Translations under genes and position numbers: made by a program
Source: Botryotinia globosa
Lineage: Eukaryota > Ascomycota > Leotiomycetes > Helotiales > Sclerotiniaceae
DNA: 64,000 bases
NCBI GenBank assembly: GCA_014898425.1
Contig: RCSZ01000003.1
Span: 930,001 to 994,000 of the forward strand
Reading direction: 5' to 3'
The notes under the pieces: model-generated
Told to the model about the DNA's origin: nothing
Databases searched by the model: none
The model's input: only the letters and a program-made list of their open reading frames with translations
Shown here: in pieces, positions 1 to 12,932 of the stretch
Numbering within the stretch: position 1 is the first letter of the stretch
Layout of the letters: each line of letters starts with the position of its first letter

Positions 1-248
1 GAGATAGAATGATTGCATTACATGGTCGTAAAGTGTTGAAAGATTCCTTTGCTACTACGACGTCGATAGATCGTGTATCGTGTATTGTAAGATTACTAGG
101 TAGTCAGAAGCAACGGGGTTCCCTGCAGAGAGATCAAGATGAACCTCTTTTCTGTTCGGAGAATTTTCTAATCTTGGTTGAACCTAGTGTTTATTTACGT
201 GGGTAGATAGATAGGTATTCCTGGTGGTAGTCGATAGATGGGTAGGTA

Positions 249-276
249 TCTAGCTATCTAGCTATCTAGCTATCTC
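249..276. repeat. 8-bp tandem repeat (CTAGCTAT)
   Basis: CTAGCTAT is repeated about three and a half times, preceded by TAGGTA-type motifs. It is a simple intergenic repeat. Confidence 0.85.
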
Positions 277-1880
277 TCAATCTTAGACCAATCTGTGTAG
301 AATAAAAGGGAAATCAGAATGTTGAAATATCGATATCAAAGTTTTGGGTACTGTGTATTTGCATTCTCCTATTGTAACCAGATCTACTTACTAGATTAGA
401 TATCTGGTACTCAGTAGTTATGAGGTTAACACCTAGCAAGAAAGTAGGTCGTTGATACAATCTTCGCCTCTTCGCCTCTACGCTTCTTCGCCCCTTCGCC
501 TCTTCGTATAAAATCTCTTCCTTCATGAATCATTTGCCCACTCAGACATGACATGCGTAGATACCCTTTCTTTTTTCTTTCTTCTCCCCATCCATCAGTC
601 AATCTTCAGCTCTGTCATTTTCTCATCATTTCATTACTCTATAGGGTTAAAGTCCATCTCGCGGTGAGAATATCCAAGAAACGCATTCAGGGGTCTCTAC
701 TCTACATAAGCCAACCTAGGTATCCATGGCTTGGATAAGTTAAGTTGTCAGTCAGCCTGAATCGCTTACCATGCATTCATTCCTCTAAAATAAAAAATCA
801 GATTGACTTCTTCCATCTCATCTTCTAGAAGCTTATTAGAGTCAGTGGTTCTTCAGCGTTACATATGGATGTACCATTACTCCTGCCGAGGCATGCTACC
901 GGGAATCCATAGAATCCTACCAGATGACACCAAATACATTCATTCACATTCACTCACATTCATTTTTCCAAGGAACTTTTCATGCATATATCAGGCAAAA
1001 TAGATTAGAGATGTGTCCTGTAATCGCTAAGAGCTGCTTCAGAGGAGACGACGACCTTGAAATAATCCATGCTGCATCAAATCACCTATTTTTATTACGG
1101 ATGTATCTTCAACCGAAAAGGTGCTTGATGGGTGCAACCCGAAATAGACTTTTTCCTCCATCGTCTCCTTATATCATCAGATATCAGATACGAATCATAA
1201 GAACCGTTTTGATGTGATACTACTTGGAAGATCATGTTCGCATGCGACGCGATATGTAACCTTCATCCCTCCTTCATTTCGCCCCCATTCAGCAGCCTCC
1301 CGATTTACGGAAAAGGGGATCTTTAGTTATGTAAATCCATCTTTTTTCCTTTTGCAATCAACGTTATCCACAGAAAATCCCCGTCTATCATGTCTCAAGA
1401 CACCTGGCAGGCTGGCACATATAGAGGTAAAAGCCTCTTCCACACGAAAAGAAATGTTTCAAGCACTCTTGTGAAGTGAGCAGCCGATATCCTAATTGGC
1501 CTACCACACCTGGTCAAGCATAAAGAGATATTAAAGGAGATCTGCAGGAACTCACAAGGGAAGTTCGATTCGGACCGTCCCTGATATAATGGAGATTATT
1601 ATCTCATTCACATTAACATCCGTTTCCGCGAACCTGCATGCGGAATTCCAATCTATCGCTTCGTTTCATCTACTTCGATATCTCTTCCATGAACTCTAAT
1701 TTTCACTCTTACTACAGTAGTATTGTTTCACGGCATGAACACAAATGACCAAGCGGAAAGCTACTGCTTGAGTGGAGTCAAGAGAGGTATAACCGTCATG
1801 GCGAGATCGGAGTGAGGCAATTCGCATTTGGAATTCGGCATTGTGGCGCGTCTGTAAGACTTGAGGCATGTAGATACTGC

Positions 1881-1910
1881 TTCTTCTTCTTCTTCTTCTT
1901 CTTCTTCTTC
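1881..1910. repeat. (TTC)10 microsatellite
   Basis: Ten perfect TTC units. On the minus strand they would encode poly-Glu or poly-Arg, which is the only reason open frames appear here; no gene is supported. Confidence 0.95.
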
Positions 1911-2157
1911 GTCTTCGAAGCGACGTGTAGGTTCCCGAGAGCGAAACGTGGTGTTCACACCTTAAAGTGCGCATCCATCACCTTGAGTTTGGTGGTACAA
2001 TATCTTGACGTATGTGGCTAGAGATGCAAAGAGCTCTTTTGAGCTTTCATCCTTACCTAGTAGTTCTAGTCTGTTAGAGATTGTAGAGCTTGTGCTCTTT
2101 CAGGTATTTTTCATTCCTCATTTGAGGTCATCGTGATCGCAAATTCCCATGTTCAGT

Positions 2158-2188
2158 CAGATCTCACAGATCTCACAGATCTCACAGA
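2158..2188. repeat. 9-bp tandem repeat (AGATCTCAC)
   Basis: Three near-perfect copies of a 9-bp unit about 460 bp upstream of the MsrA start. Each unit contains an AGATCT palindrome. Confidence 0.85.
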
Positions 2189-2644
2189 TATCTTTTATCT
2201 ACAGTCTCTTTGAAATCAGAATCCTGTGGCGGTCAACCATAACAGGAAGGTTGCCACAAGATTTGGAATAATTGCGTGCTTGCACAGCTATCAGCATGTG
2301 GAATCAATTGAGCTTTTCAAGCTCTCCTATTGGACAAAGTCGTGATTTGTCAGATCCCTTGAAGCTTGGGCCAGCTTTTTCTTATTGTTCAACCCCTCCA
2401 TTGACCATGACCTCCAACTTGATACAATTGCCACTTCAGATTTGTTTATATTGATACTTATATCCTCAATTGTCTTTGCGCAAACCTATAATACAAATCC
2501 TCATAAAACAACTATACCGCTGAATCCGAATTAAGTCCTCAAATCCAATATTAGATAGAGATCTTTGATAATCTCAAATTCTACAATCTGCCTTCTCAAC
2601 CTATCTCTTCCAAACTTTTCCTCCTCCTCATTCTCCTCACAATA

Positions 2645-3328
2645 ATGGCAGCCATGCCTAATTTCCTCAACCGTCTCATCCGACCCTTTACATCCTCCTC
2701 CTCCCTCTCTGTCACCCCAGCCGCATCACAAGTATCCGTTCCTGAAACGGCGCAAAAATGTACCATTGCCGCAGGTTGTTTCTGGGGCGTCGAACACATG
2801 TATCGCAAAGAGTTTAGCGGAAAGGGCTTGTACGACGCGCGTGTTGGATACATCGGAGGCGATACCGAGAACCCTAGTTACAGAGCCGTGTGTTCCGGTT
2901 CTACTGGACGTATGTTCTATCTTTCTCTCATCTTTGTTTTCCTTTGAAGGAAATCTATACTAATACCCAATTTAGACGCGGAAGCTCTCCAGATCCACTA
3001 CGATCCTGCACAAGTTACTTACCGCCAGTTAATAACCTATTTCTACCGCATGCACGACCCTACAACTTCAAATCAACAAGGTCCAGACAGAGGCTCCCAA
3101 TATCGATCTGGAATCTTCTACCACAATGAAGAACAAGAGAAAGAAGCGCGGGAAATCACTAAGCAAGTCAATGAGAGGTGGTGGAAGGGAGGAGTCGTCA
3201 CAGAAATCCTGAAGGCGGGAGAGTGGTGGGATGCGGAAGCGTATCATCAGAAGTATCTGGATAATAATCCAGGTGGCTATGAATGTCCAAGTCATTTTGC
3301 GAGGAAATTCCCGCCGTTGGAGGACTAG
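2645..3328 (+). CDS. msrA: Peptide methionine-(S)-S-oxide reductase (MsrA)
   Basis: Reduces free and protein-bound methionine-S-sulfoxide to methionine using thioredoxin. Two exons, 2645-2909 and 2976-3328, give 205 residues. The intron has donor GTATGT, branch TACTAAT and acceptor TTAG, and the splice restores the family block CSGSTGHAEA. The catalytic GCFWGVE motif lies at about residues 44-50 with the nucleophilic Cys directly after GG/AG. The downstream YRSGIFYHNEEQ block is also diagnostic. The first 25 residues are rich in Ser, Arg and hydrophobics with no acidic residue, so mitochondrial import is plausible; a second Met at residue 4 is an alternative start. Thioredoxin reductase, which keeps its electron donor reduced, is encoded at the other end of the window. 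Confidence 0.95.
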
Positions 3329-5531
3329 TTTGTGATGGAGGGAAATTTAGGGGATTCAACATGATATATGGTGGAAAGACTGATGATTTGCGGGAGCACT
3401 GTGGATGGGGTGTATTATACCGAAAGATTTTAATTTTGCAAGACATACATACATACTACTTCTTTATCGCAAGAATGACTACTATTTCTAAAAACATATG
3501 AAAATCATCTCTTGAATAAGGTATCATGTATGGTACCTATGGTATAGCGGGCATAGGATTCATTTCAACAAAAGATATTTCGGAATACTTGAACAAAACA
3601 AAATGAACCACAACTCGCGTAAATTAAGGAGCATGAGAGAGTAGAATTCATTTTTCTCGGTTCGTCTCCCGGATTCAATACCTACTTATTAATTATCTTA
3701 TCGAATAAATTTGACGCGTGAAGTATAAAGTGCAAAGTGCAAAGTGCTCAGATTCAGATTCAGATACCTGTCGAATTGGTATGGTACCTACTAGATAGGT
3801 ATGTGGGTAGATAGGCATGAGTATTTCGCGTAAGATGATAGGTACCTACGTGGAAAACTTGGGATTTTACTCACCTAGTAGTTAGTGATTTTCTAGGTAG
3901 GTGAGAAGGTAGATCGGTAGTTTGTTCTTTGATATGAGTATATGAGTACATGGATGAGATTATTCTGTGATCTCAAGTATCTAGTACGTATGGTATCTCT
4001 TTTGCGAATTGTGATATTCAGATATACTAGGTAGAATGATTGGATGTTTGATAGGTTCGAACTAGTCGTTTTGGAATATTTACTTGTAGGGTAGGGATTT
4101 GGGTATGGTCAGAGAAGAGAATGTGATTTCAAGGTTGTTTTCGCATCGGGAGAAAGGAGGCTGCGGTTCTGAGAGCGTAATGTGTGGCTAGAAAGAAGTT
4201 TTCGGCTCTGATACGGGGATTTTGGAGACATGGATCGGTTACTACCTACCTGGTCAGATCGTATGTCGGAAGCTGGTGGGTGATTTGTAATTTTGAATTC
4301 TAGGGAGACTTACAATTTCTTTGATGTCCTGATTTAGTTCTGGGTTGTAGTGGGAAGTTTGTATATATATTATAGTGGTTTTTGTAGGCTGGACATTAAG
4401 ATGGTTTGTTGGAATTGAGTGGTGTTTAGCTTGGAGTTATAGTTACCTCGTACCTCGTTCCACGCAGCTTTCTCATACAAGGATTTTCGGATACTTGTGG
4501 GCCAGTATCAGAATTGTGTTCTAATTTATAGCTTCTCTATTTATAGGATCTATCTTTTTTGATACCGCAAACTACCGCGCATCTTGTCATGAGGACTTGT
4601 TTTCGGTGTCGTTATCTCTGATACTCATGTCTTGGATGGCATCAACTTTAGTGGTATCGATTAGTTTTCAGTAATTTAAGATGGAAGTTGTCGCTTAGTA
4701 AATGAAGTTTTTGAAGCGTCTTTGATAGACTTTTCTGGCTTCAGTAGAATATTTGCAATGGATGCAATGTATGACACTGCTCCGAACGAACTGAAACTAC
4801 GCAAGAATTGAGTCTTCTCCAGTCAACACTTGCCGCGGACTCGAGCTCTGTGAATTTGACATTTAGTGTGTGGAGTTCTTCAACTCCCAATATAAGCGCG
4901 GCTTTTCCTCCCGGGTGATGTCTTGAATATATGCTAGCAGCCTTTAATCGATTGAATAGTATGGTTGACTGTTAGTGTATATTTCCCGGCTGGCGCATTA
5001 GAAATTTGCGGGATCTCAAATACAAGAGTGACATCTGTGTAAGACTTGGGAAAACATTCGTCTTCCTATACTTATCAGACTGTATGTTAATGCAATATTC
5101 TTGCAAGCTGTTTGCGCGTGAGAGAGAGAAAAGTATCGAAAGAGGTGACGTGTGAACTAGTATTTACGCAGATCAGACCATAGTCCGGACTAAAATATCA
5201 GTATATACATTAGTATATGTATGAACAGAGTCAAAAGCAATGAAGACCAGCAATATGTTATAATTGAAGAAGGAAAGGAAGGAAAGGGTTTAATCATTAG
5301 GAAGGCAATGATAGTGATAGTGGAGCACGCGGGGAGACGCTAATGCACGCAGATAAGCCCTATAGAGTATCGTGCCACGTGATACTTTCAAAATTATGTC
5401 CAAGCTTGTTGAACTGAAAGTGAGAACCTAAGGCAGCAAGCATAATTGAGCTCTTTCCCTTCACAGTGATTCGATAACTTACGAACTTCCTACTTTCCAA
5501 AGAACCAAACCTTACCGTTTTCTCACGAACC
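3329..5531. other. Gene-free stretch
   Basis: About 2.2 kb between MsrA and the Cactin gene on the same strand. No protein-like open frame is visible. The first kilobase is rich in TAGGTA/TACCTA motifs and short palindromes around GGTACC. The last 150 bp hold the likely Cactin promoter and 5' UTR, including CACGTG at about 5376-5381. Confidence 0.55.
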
Positions 5532-7383
5532 ATGGATCCTGGACGAAGAGCCATGTTGGAAGGTCGCGCGCCTCGGGCAAGAGATATCACATCTCCACGT
5601 CGCGACGATGTCAATCGAGTTTCAAAACCACAACGACCGGCAGGCAACTCCAATTCTAGGCCTTATCGCAACAACCAAAGTCTTGAAGACGAACAATCAA
5701 AGAAATGGGTAGCAGAAGAGGATACGTTCGTTCTGAAGCAAGCAAAGAAGAAGGCAGATATTAGAGTTAGAGAAGGGAGAGCGAAACCAATTGATTGGTT
5801 GGCGGTCATTCTTCGAGTGATTGATCCCGATAAAGATCTCCTTGATGCCGACGAAGAAGAGGTTCAACTCGATGTTGTAGACCCAGAGGGTGTGTTTGAA
5901 GGGCTCAATGATGCGCAACTAGGAGAGCTGGAGACCGACATTAATTCTTACATTGCTTTGGAGAAGAACAAAAAGAATCAAGATTATTGGAAGACGATGC
6001 AAATCATTTGTCATGAGCGTCGTCAGAAATTAAAACCAGTCGGCCCTAATGAGCGAGCCGTAAGCTCTGTTGCGGCAGATGTGGACAAACTACTGGGGCC
6101 CAAAACATATGAGCAGCTGGAAAGTTTGGAGGGACAGATCAGGGCGAAGCTTCGTTCGAACGAACCAATAGATACAGATTATTGGGAACAACTCTTGAAA
6201 AGTTTATTGATTTGGAAGGCGAAAGCTAAGCTAAAGAAGGTGTATCAATCTGTGCTGGACACTCGACTCGACGCCTTACGAAAAGAACAACAGGAGGAGG
6301 CAGACAGTGTTCAAAAGAAGTTACAAGTACTATTGTCTGGCCCAACGCCAGTGGTTGAAGAGGGATCCGAAATACCGAATTCGATCGGCGCGCAAACATC
6401 TCGTCGTCAGCCTCACTTTGCCTACTCAGAGAAGCATGACCCAGAACCGTTACTCAAACTTCGGACTGAAGACAAATCAGGCGAGATCATTGACGAATCT
6501 GATTTCTTCAAAAAGATCGTGGGCGAGCGCCGCAAGGTCTTGAAGCTAGGTTACGTGCCTTCACGTCCACTTGGTCCAGAGAAGAGTATTGCAAGCTCCG
6601 TCAGTAAACCCAGCACTTCTATCAACAATGCGCCTCCAGGTACACAGCGCTTTTCCGCCGTAGTCACTGAAGATTTCTCACAAGCCACAAAAGCATTGTA
6701 CGATAGAGAGGTGGCAAGAGGGGTGAGTGAGAATGAGGAAATCTTCACCGCGGAAGAAAGTCTTACAACGACTTCGGCTCCTCAATGGGCAGACAAATAC
6801 AGGCCAAGGAAACCGCGTTATTTCAATCGAGTTCAAATGGGTTACGAGTGGAACAAATATAATCAAACTCATTACGATCATGACAATCCCCCTCCAAAAG
6901 TCGTCCAGGGTTACAAGTTCAACATATTTTATCCCGATCTTATAGACAAAGCGAAGGCGCCAACATTTCGAATCATTCGGGAACATGGCCGAAAGAGAGG
7001 AGAATCATTTGCGCCTGCTGGTGAGGAAGATACGTGTCTACTTCGCTTCATAGCTGGACCACCTTATGAAGACATTGCCTTCCGTATTGTTGATAAAGAA
7101 TGGGATTATTCTGCGAAGAAAGATCGTGGGTTTCGCAGTACTTTTGACAAGGTACGTGTGTGGCTTTAATGTTCTGTTTTTCTGCATCTTGTCTACCCGT
7201 CATGCAGTGACAACCTCCAAACCTTACTTCTGTTTCTACAGCTTGTTCCTTGCTGACATATTCACCAGGGTATTCTACAGTTACACTTTCAATTCAAAAA
7301 GGTCAGTAACAATCATAATAAAACACTGTATTCCCACTTTTACATGAAGCTGATTTGTCATTCAGATATACTACCGAAAGTAA
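5532..7383 (+). CDS. CACTIN: Cactin-family splicing factor
   Basis: Cactin proteins (fission yeast Cay1) associate with the spliceosome and affect splicing of selected transcripts, including telomere-protein pre-mRNA. Exons 5532-7151, 7269-7301 and 7366-7383 give 556 residues. The N-terminus is basic and Arg/Ser-rich; residues about 55-250 match the charged helical mid domain (for example WVAEEDTFVLKQAKKKADIR and the DYWEQLL-type segment); the last 130 residues are the conserved C-terminal domain starting near DKYRPRKPRYFNRVQ. The two small 3' exons are needed to complete the family ending, GILQLHFQFKK then IYYRK; without them the frame runs into intron at residue 541. Splice signals are good (GTACGT donor, GTCAGT donor, TTCAG acceptor). 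Nucleus expected. Confidence 0.92.
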
Positions 7384-8543
7384 TCACGATTCGCGAGTTT
7401 CCTGCTTGCTTCATTGTGGTACCAGAGTTTGGGAAGTATCAATTTGGTTGAGATTTTCTTTAGCAATCATTGAGCTCACAAATAAACATTCCCCAGATTT
7501 CCTCCACGTGTGTTATATCACACAAAGGAACTCTGTACTTCCGTCAAAAATAATACTACGTACATGACGGCAACGATTCGATGCATGAGAACAGCATCAA
7601 CACGGGAAAATGAAATGAGATCATCAAAACTATCTATACATGGAAGCATTAACACGCGAAAATACAATTGAGATTATTAGCATCCTTTGTCTATCTGATA
7701 ACCTTTCTTAAAAGCTTTAATAGTAATAACCTGGAACTATTGGCACCATTTATAGCAGTAATGGGATATAATCTAACGGTTTACTAGACCTTTTTCTCAA
7801 TGCAAAGTAGCTGCACATCCAAACTTGACACAAAACTCCGGTTCGGCTTTCGTTCGTGGGTATCGTTAAGATTGCTGGTTAAGTAAGTCGAAACGGTTTT
7901 ACGGGTGGCTGATTTCCATATAGTCCAGTTACTTCAAACAAAAAACATCTCTGTGTTCCTTCTAGAATAAGAATCAAGAACAATTGAACCAGACAATTCT
8001 TTGTGATTGTGCCCGCTCGAGGCTGACGGTGAAACATTAGAGCACTCTTCTAGGTTTAAATTCAAACAATGCTCTCCTGGCACAATCTTTAGCGTTATGC
8101 AGCATCCCGTTTTCCTCTCTCCCTGTATTACCTGGATATGCAGAATGTAGCCCACCTATTTACAGCAGAACAACAAGCGATTGCTATTCTGAAAAGGTCA
8201 TTGTAGAGCTCACACTGTTTTTGGAATGTTGCTGTCCGGGGAGCCTGTTTGCACACACGTCAAAGGCTTGCATCCATGTGCTGGCATTCGCTCTCCTGCA
8301 TTATGGCCTTGTCTTTTCAGGACTCTATGCCCATAGTCACAAAGCTTTCAATGTTCCCACTGCTTCCTACGTTCTAGATTTCCTCTTTTGAATAACTACA
8401 CCCGAAGTCCTTTGCTATCCCAATTCTTTGAATTCTCCGAGAAGACAGACACTATCGTCTTACAATAGAGCAATCCATCTTAAGGGTAGCACTTCGTTCA
8501 ATAGACACATTATCGGCAGCGAGGTTGAGTAGATTGTTTTCAG
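7384..8543. other. Gene-free stretch
   Basis: About 1.16 kb between the Cactin stop and the forkhead start. No supported gene. It contains the Cactin 3' UTR and, in its second half, the forkhead gene promoter and a pyrimidine-rich leader. Confidence 0.5.
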
Positions 8544-9978
8544 ATGGTCCTCAACATGGATTCCGATCACTTTCAGCAGAATTCTCAACATCACGATTTG
8601 CCTTGGGACTTTCAAGCTCCGGAGAATATAGGAACAGCAGCACATTCGCAAGCTGATGCTATATTCCCATCATTTGATGGTCTACCTCGAATGGGTCAAG
8701 AGCAGTACTTCATGGCTAGTTCATCAACATCTCCTATGCCCAATAATGACTATAATGTTTCTACGTCGCAAATGCCGGGCTCTCAAAACTTAACATCTTG
8801 GTCCCATCAAACGCCATTAGATTCTGTTTTTACGGGTGACCAAAATGGTTACTCCTACGATTGTCCAGCTGATCTCTCTGGTCTTGAACAACAAAATTCT
8901 TTGAAAGTTTTCGATAATGTTCCTCGAACTAGCTGGCAACAACCTTATGCTAATATGGGCATGACCTTACCGGTATATCCTTTTGATACCCGCGACAATT
9001 TTGGATCAATGGTATCATCGAGGGCTGACCATGGCGAAAGATCCGACGATTGCATCATGATGGATACCACACACAAGGTCATCAATTCTACATCTCCCTC
9101 CAGCTTATGCTCTGAAGAAGATGGTCACAGCTCGCGCGAACCTACTTCAATGGATGTCGACGCTGATGGTCATGGCGCAGATGAGCAACCATATGCAAAG
9201 TTGATCTATCGAGCATTAATGAGTGCCCCAGACCACTCCATGGTTCTACAAGAAATCTATCGTTGGTTCAGAGAAAACACTACTAAAGGGAGCTCGGATA
9301 CCAAAGGTTGGATGAACAGCATTCGTCACAATCTATCAATGAACGCTGTAAGATTCTATGATCAAGTATGCTTAGCGATGCTGGGGCTAATATCTTCAAT
9401 GGCAGGCATTCAAAAAGACAGAACGGAAAATTCCTGGAGAGGAAACGAAAAAGTCTACTGAGTGGGTTTTGGAAGATTTCGCAATCAGAGATGGAGTCCA
9501 GTCTACAACTCGATATCGCAAGGGGACAGGCAACAAGAAATATGCAAAAGCAGAAAGCACTCCAAGTCAAAACTATCTAGGTCGACACAATTATAATGCG
9601 ATCAGAAAGCCTTCCTTTCACTCTACTAGCAAGGGAAAGCTACAACGTCAAAGAGGAAGAGATGATTCAAGTTCAAGACGAATGCTCTCAACGCCCTCTA
9701 GATCTGAGCCGGCAAGATATCCCGGTGGCCAATTCCATTCCTCAGATGTGACTTCTGTTCCAAGATCTCCAAGACGACTACCTCTGACACCTGCCCCAGA
9801 GAGCTCCGGAACTTACAGCCCCGTAATCAAAGAGGAAAGCTACAATCCTGCATACGATCTCTACAGATTTGAGGACTGCCAAGGAGTGCTTCCCGATGAT
9901 CAAGACCCGCTTTTTATGGACAGTCAAAATCCACAGTTCATGCAAGTTCATCCGATGTGCGCGAGCAACCAATACTAA
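8544..9978 (+). CDS. Forkhead (winged-helix) transcription factor
   Basis: Two exons, 8544-9347 and 9406-9978, give 458 residues. The forkhead domain sits at about residues 212-300: PYAKLIYRAL, then EIYRWFREN, then the recognition-helix block GWMNSIRHNLSMN, interrupted by the intron exactly after SMNA and continuing AFKKTERK. The donor is GTAAGA, branch CTAAT, acceptor GCAG. The N-terminal 200 residues are low-complexity Ser/Asn/Gln-rich, typical of an activation region; the C-terminus is basic then Pro/Ser-rich. A nuclear sequence-specific DNA-binding role follows from the family. I cannot assign it to a named fungal forkhead subgroup. A second Met (residue 5) could be the true start. Confidence 0.88.
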
Positions 9979-12932
9979 CCATGAAAATTTGTTGGAGGTC
10001 AGAGTATCAAAGTGTTTGTTATGTATTGTAAGGGTGGCAGATCTGCTTTGATACATCAAATAGATGCACATTTCGTTTGCTATCAAAATATTGCATTGCT
10101 GGGGGGTTCATTGTATGTACCGGGATCTAATGTTGCGGTTCCTTGTCTATTTGCTATAGCTAGCTTGTCTGGAGGGTAATGGTCCAGGATCTCTAATTTC
10201 TTTGATCAACGGCATCAGCGGCAAAATTTCAAATATCATGAGCGTTTGTATGTAGGGGTATGCCAAAGCTGCTTATTATTGTGATGGGTCATATTCTTGG
10301 TGTTCTTCAGAATTTTGAAATGTTGTGTGATTTCGTGTGATTTGCATGAGAAATGAAGTCTTCATTTCGGGTAGTGGTTTCCATGCTATTCTGTCTGCGT
10401 CGGCTATATGCTTAGATATCACCATTTCCCCTGTAGTATGAAGTAGGATTGATCAGTGTTGCCTCTTTGCATCTTTGACCTGCTCGAGGGCAGGGGATGT
10501 CGGGTTCGATTGCCTGAAAGCACACTCCTCAACAAGAACGCCCGTGATTAAAATGAGGTTGAAATGCATCACCCCACCGATATCCTGGGAAATTTGTTGG
10601 TTAGATTCTATGCGGTGGCCCCGCCGGATGAAAGTGCGCGCCATCCTTCAATCCAGTAAACCCTTAAGCATGCAGCATACTCCACTATCGAAAGTCCAAT
10701 AGACGGTCCTCAGCATTGTTAGCGTTCAAAAAGACCTTGTCCCTGTCTGAATATTGTAACCACACCTTGCGTCGAAGATGTTGAAAATGTCGTCGAAATC
10801 CCTCTTCGTAGCATATTACGTATCTACCAAGATACATCTTTACCATTACCATGAGCCTATGCCAACAAGTGTACGCTCCTTCGAGCACAGCATTTCCATC
10901 AAGCGTTCTCTTCATCTCGAGTCTCAGCTCCAGGAACCGGGCTACTGGACCAAGTCCTACTATGTCAATCCCTCGACGGAATTGAAAAACGAACTCCGTT
11001 ACTGCTTCAGTTGGCTAGGAGCTCAGCTTTAGTACGACTTCGAAAGCATATACACACTATTCGACATGCAGAATATCCACAATACGCCTCCCGTCTTGAA
11101 TCAAGTTCCGTTTTCGATCAAACGAACGTTCCGAACTTTCTGGTGGTGGTGACAGGTATCATTGAAAGCCACACGAGTAAGACACCGGTTTCGCTCTTGC
11201 GAACATGCACTCAGACCGATCGGGAAGCCGGAAGAGGGATTGATTGTGACTATCGGCGAAGAATAATCCTTTCGATGTCATTTAGAAACGTTTTGACGAA
11301 AGAAACAACGCGCCAAGTCCACATAATGACTGTTGAGAAGAGAGGCATGCAGAGGCAGCAGCCACAACGGCTCTTCGAAGATTACAAAACATGACCCTTC
11401 CCGCGAATACCGAGCCCCTGAGGGTTCTTTTCTTGCGCGTTACAGGCATCAAGGTCTGAGCCGTTAATATACGGTTTACCTGTTTGCTCTATCCTGCCAT
11501 CAGTATCCGTTTCCTGTGCATGCGCCCATCATGAGCGCAGACCTCAATATGATGAAAAAATTGCTCTCGCGATCTGCATTTCTCTTCCGCAATATGACAG
11601 GAGCTTCTTTTCGAATCAACGGGCGAGTCGGAACAGTTTCCTTCATAATTTTTTTAAACTACAGAAAGGTGGGTCATTTATAGGGGATCGACGAGCATGT
11701 CGGCATATCAGCCGCCTCTGCATCGCATCAGATTCACATCTCGCATTTCCCGGTTGATTCCGCTAGATCTACCCGTCAGATAGTGTGAATTGAAGAATGG
11801 AACATCGCTGCACCAAACCACACCGGAGATGTCCCAGTACCCGCTGTATCCACCCAAACTTCAAAGGATGCGATCCTGTTTCCAATAACGATATGAGTGA
11901 GATAAGGTCCCTTTTCAGGGCCGGTGTTTAAACGAGATAAAACGGGTACCGTAGTCCTCCGAAAACATGATGGGATTTGTCAAAAGCAAACACTTGAACG
12001 ATTTGACACATTGGACTACCCCTGAAGCTTAATTTCTGCCTGCAAGAGATCTGGCTGCCTGTTTTCCTTCTTGTAAGCTCAGCAATATCTTATCGATTGC
12101 TTTACGCTTGCTACCAGCTAAGCAGAGTAGCGATACGTAACAAAGCGAGCTCTTAAATAGCAAGGACCAGAACAGTATCATGAGACAAGGCGGAGATGGA
12201 ATACATCATGCCCTGATGATCACGTGATATGTTGCATGATCAGTGCTTCGGTCTCTTTGTGGATTTTAATCTCCACCCTTCAATTTCAATATATATCGTC
12301 CGAGGTTCCGAGTCATACCCAGAACCCAGAACCCAGAACTCAGAACCATAATAAACACGAGTGTCGATTCTTGAGACTGGCTAGTGGCCACGGCTGTTTA
12401 GCATTGACTGATAGATCTTCCGCAAGGGTATCGTACAGGTCACCGGTCGGAAGAAGATATTGAGTTCCACCAATTAGCAAGTGCAAAGAGAACTCAAAAC
12501 AAGGATGAAGCTTTCTTGTACCTGAAAAATCAAAATGAACCAATACATTTTATTATAAATCATACTCGTATGGGGCGACAGCTACAGATTGATGCGGGGT
12601 TTCATTCCCCCATGTTTTCCTCCGATAATCGATAATCTGGGGACGAGATTGTCGCCACAATTCCTTGAAGATGGGATGAAATGAAAGGCTTATGCTCCAA
12701 TCATGAGCTCACCGTCTTCGTCACCGAACCCAAGCCAAGGGAACAAGTTCGGAGAAATAGAATCTCCTTAATTCCCCTGAAAGTAATATGGAGGCTTTTC
12801 ATGCTCAATTTAATTTGGAGACAGGGCAGTATATAAGTTCTACCAGACCCCGAGCATAGCTATGGAAACTGCCAAGCTACTTCTTCAATCACAATCACTT
12901 GAGCAACTGAACTATCGGTTTCGTACTTCAAG
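9979..12932. other. Gene-free stretch before the polygalacturonase
   Basis: About 2.95 kb. Several open frames of 75-127 codons overlap on both strands around 10.7-11.4 kb but none has a recognisable motif or supporting splice pattern. A 7-bp repeat (CCCAGAA, three copies) lies near 12318. The final 350 bp form the polygalacturonase promoter, listed separately. Confidence 0.5.
12594..12837 (+). promoter_or_regulatory. Polygalacturonase promoter: CreA-type sites and TATA box
   Basis: Two matches to the carbon-repressor consensus SYGGRG on the plus strand, GCGGGG at 12594-12599 and CTGGGG at 12637-12642, lie about 290-340 bp before the start codon. A TATATAA box lies at 12831-12837, about 100 bp before the ATG. 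Carbon catabolite repression of pectinase genes by CreA/Cre1 is well established in filamentous fungi; that these particular sites act is inference, since six-base matches are common by chance. Confidence 0.45.

Larger units (their letters stand above)
1..2644. other. Gene-free stretch, left end
   Basis: No open frame here carries a recognisable domain or splice-joined coding pattern; the open frames are all under 100 codons and several owe their length to microsatellites. It holds an 8-bp tandem repeat near 249, a TTC run at 1881, a 9-bp repeat near 2158, and a pyrimidine-rich leader just before the MsrA start, which suits the promoter and 5' UTR of that gene. Confidence 0.6.

Noticed and set aside
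1696..2021. Open frames with poly-Arg, poly-Glu or poly-Phe
   Set aside because: They are translations of the (TTC)10 microsatellite in different frames.
10460..10530. Possible tRNA because of GGTTCGATTGCC
   Set aside because: A partial B-box only; no A-box at the right distance and no cloverleaf stems.
10685..11394. Open frames of 76-127 codons on both strands
   Set aside because: They overlap one another, lack start context and domain signal, and do not splice into longer models.
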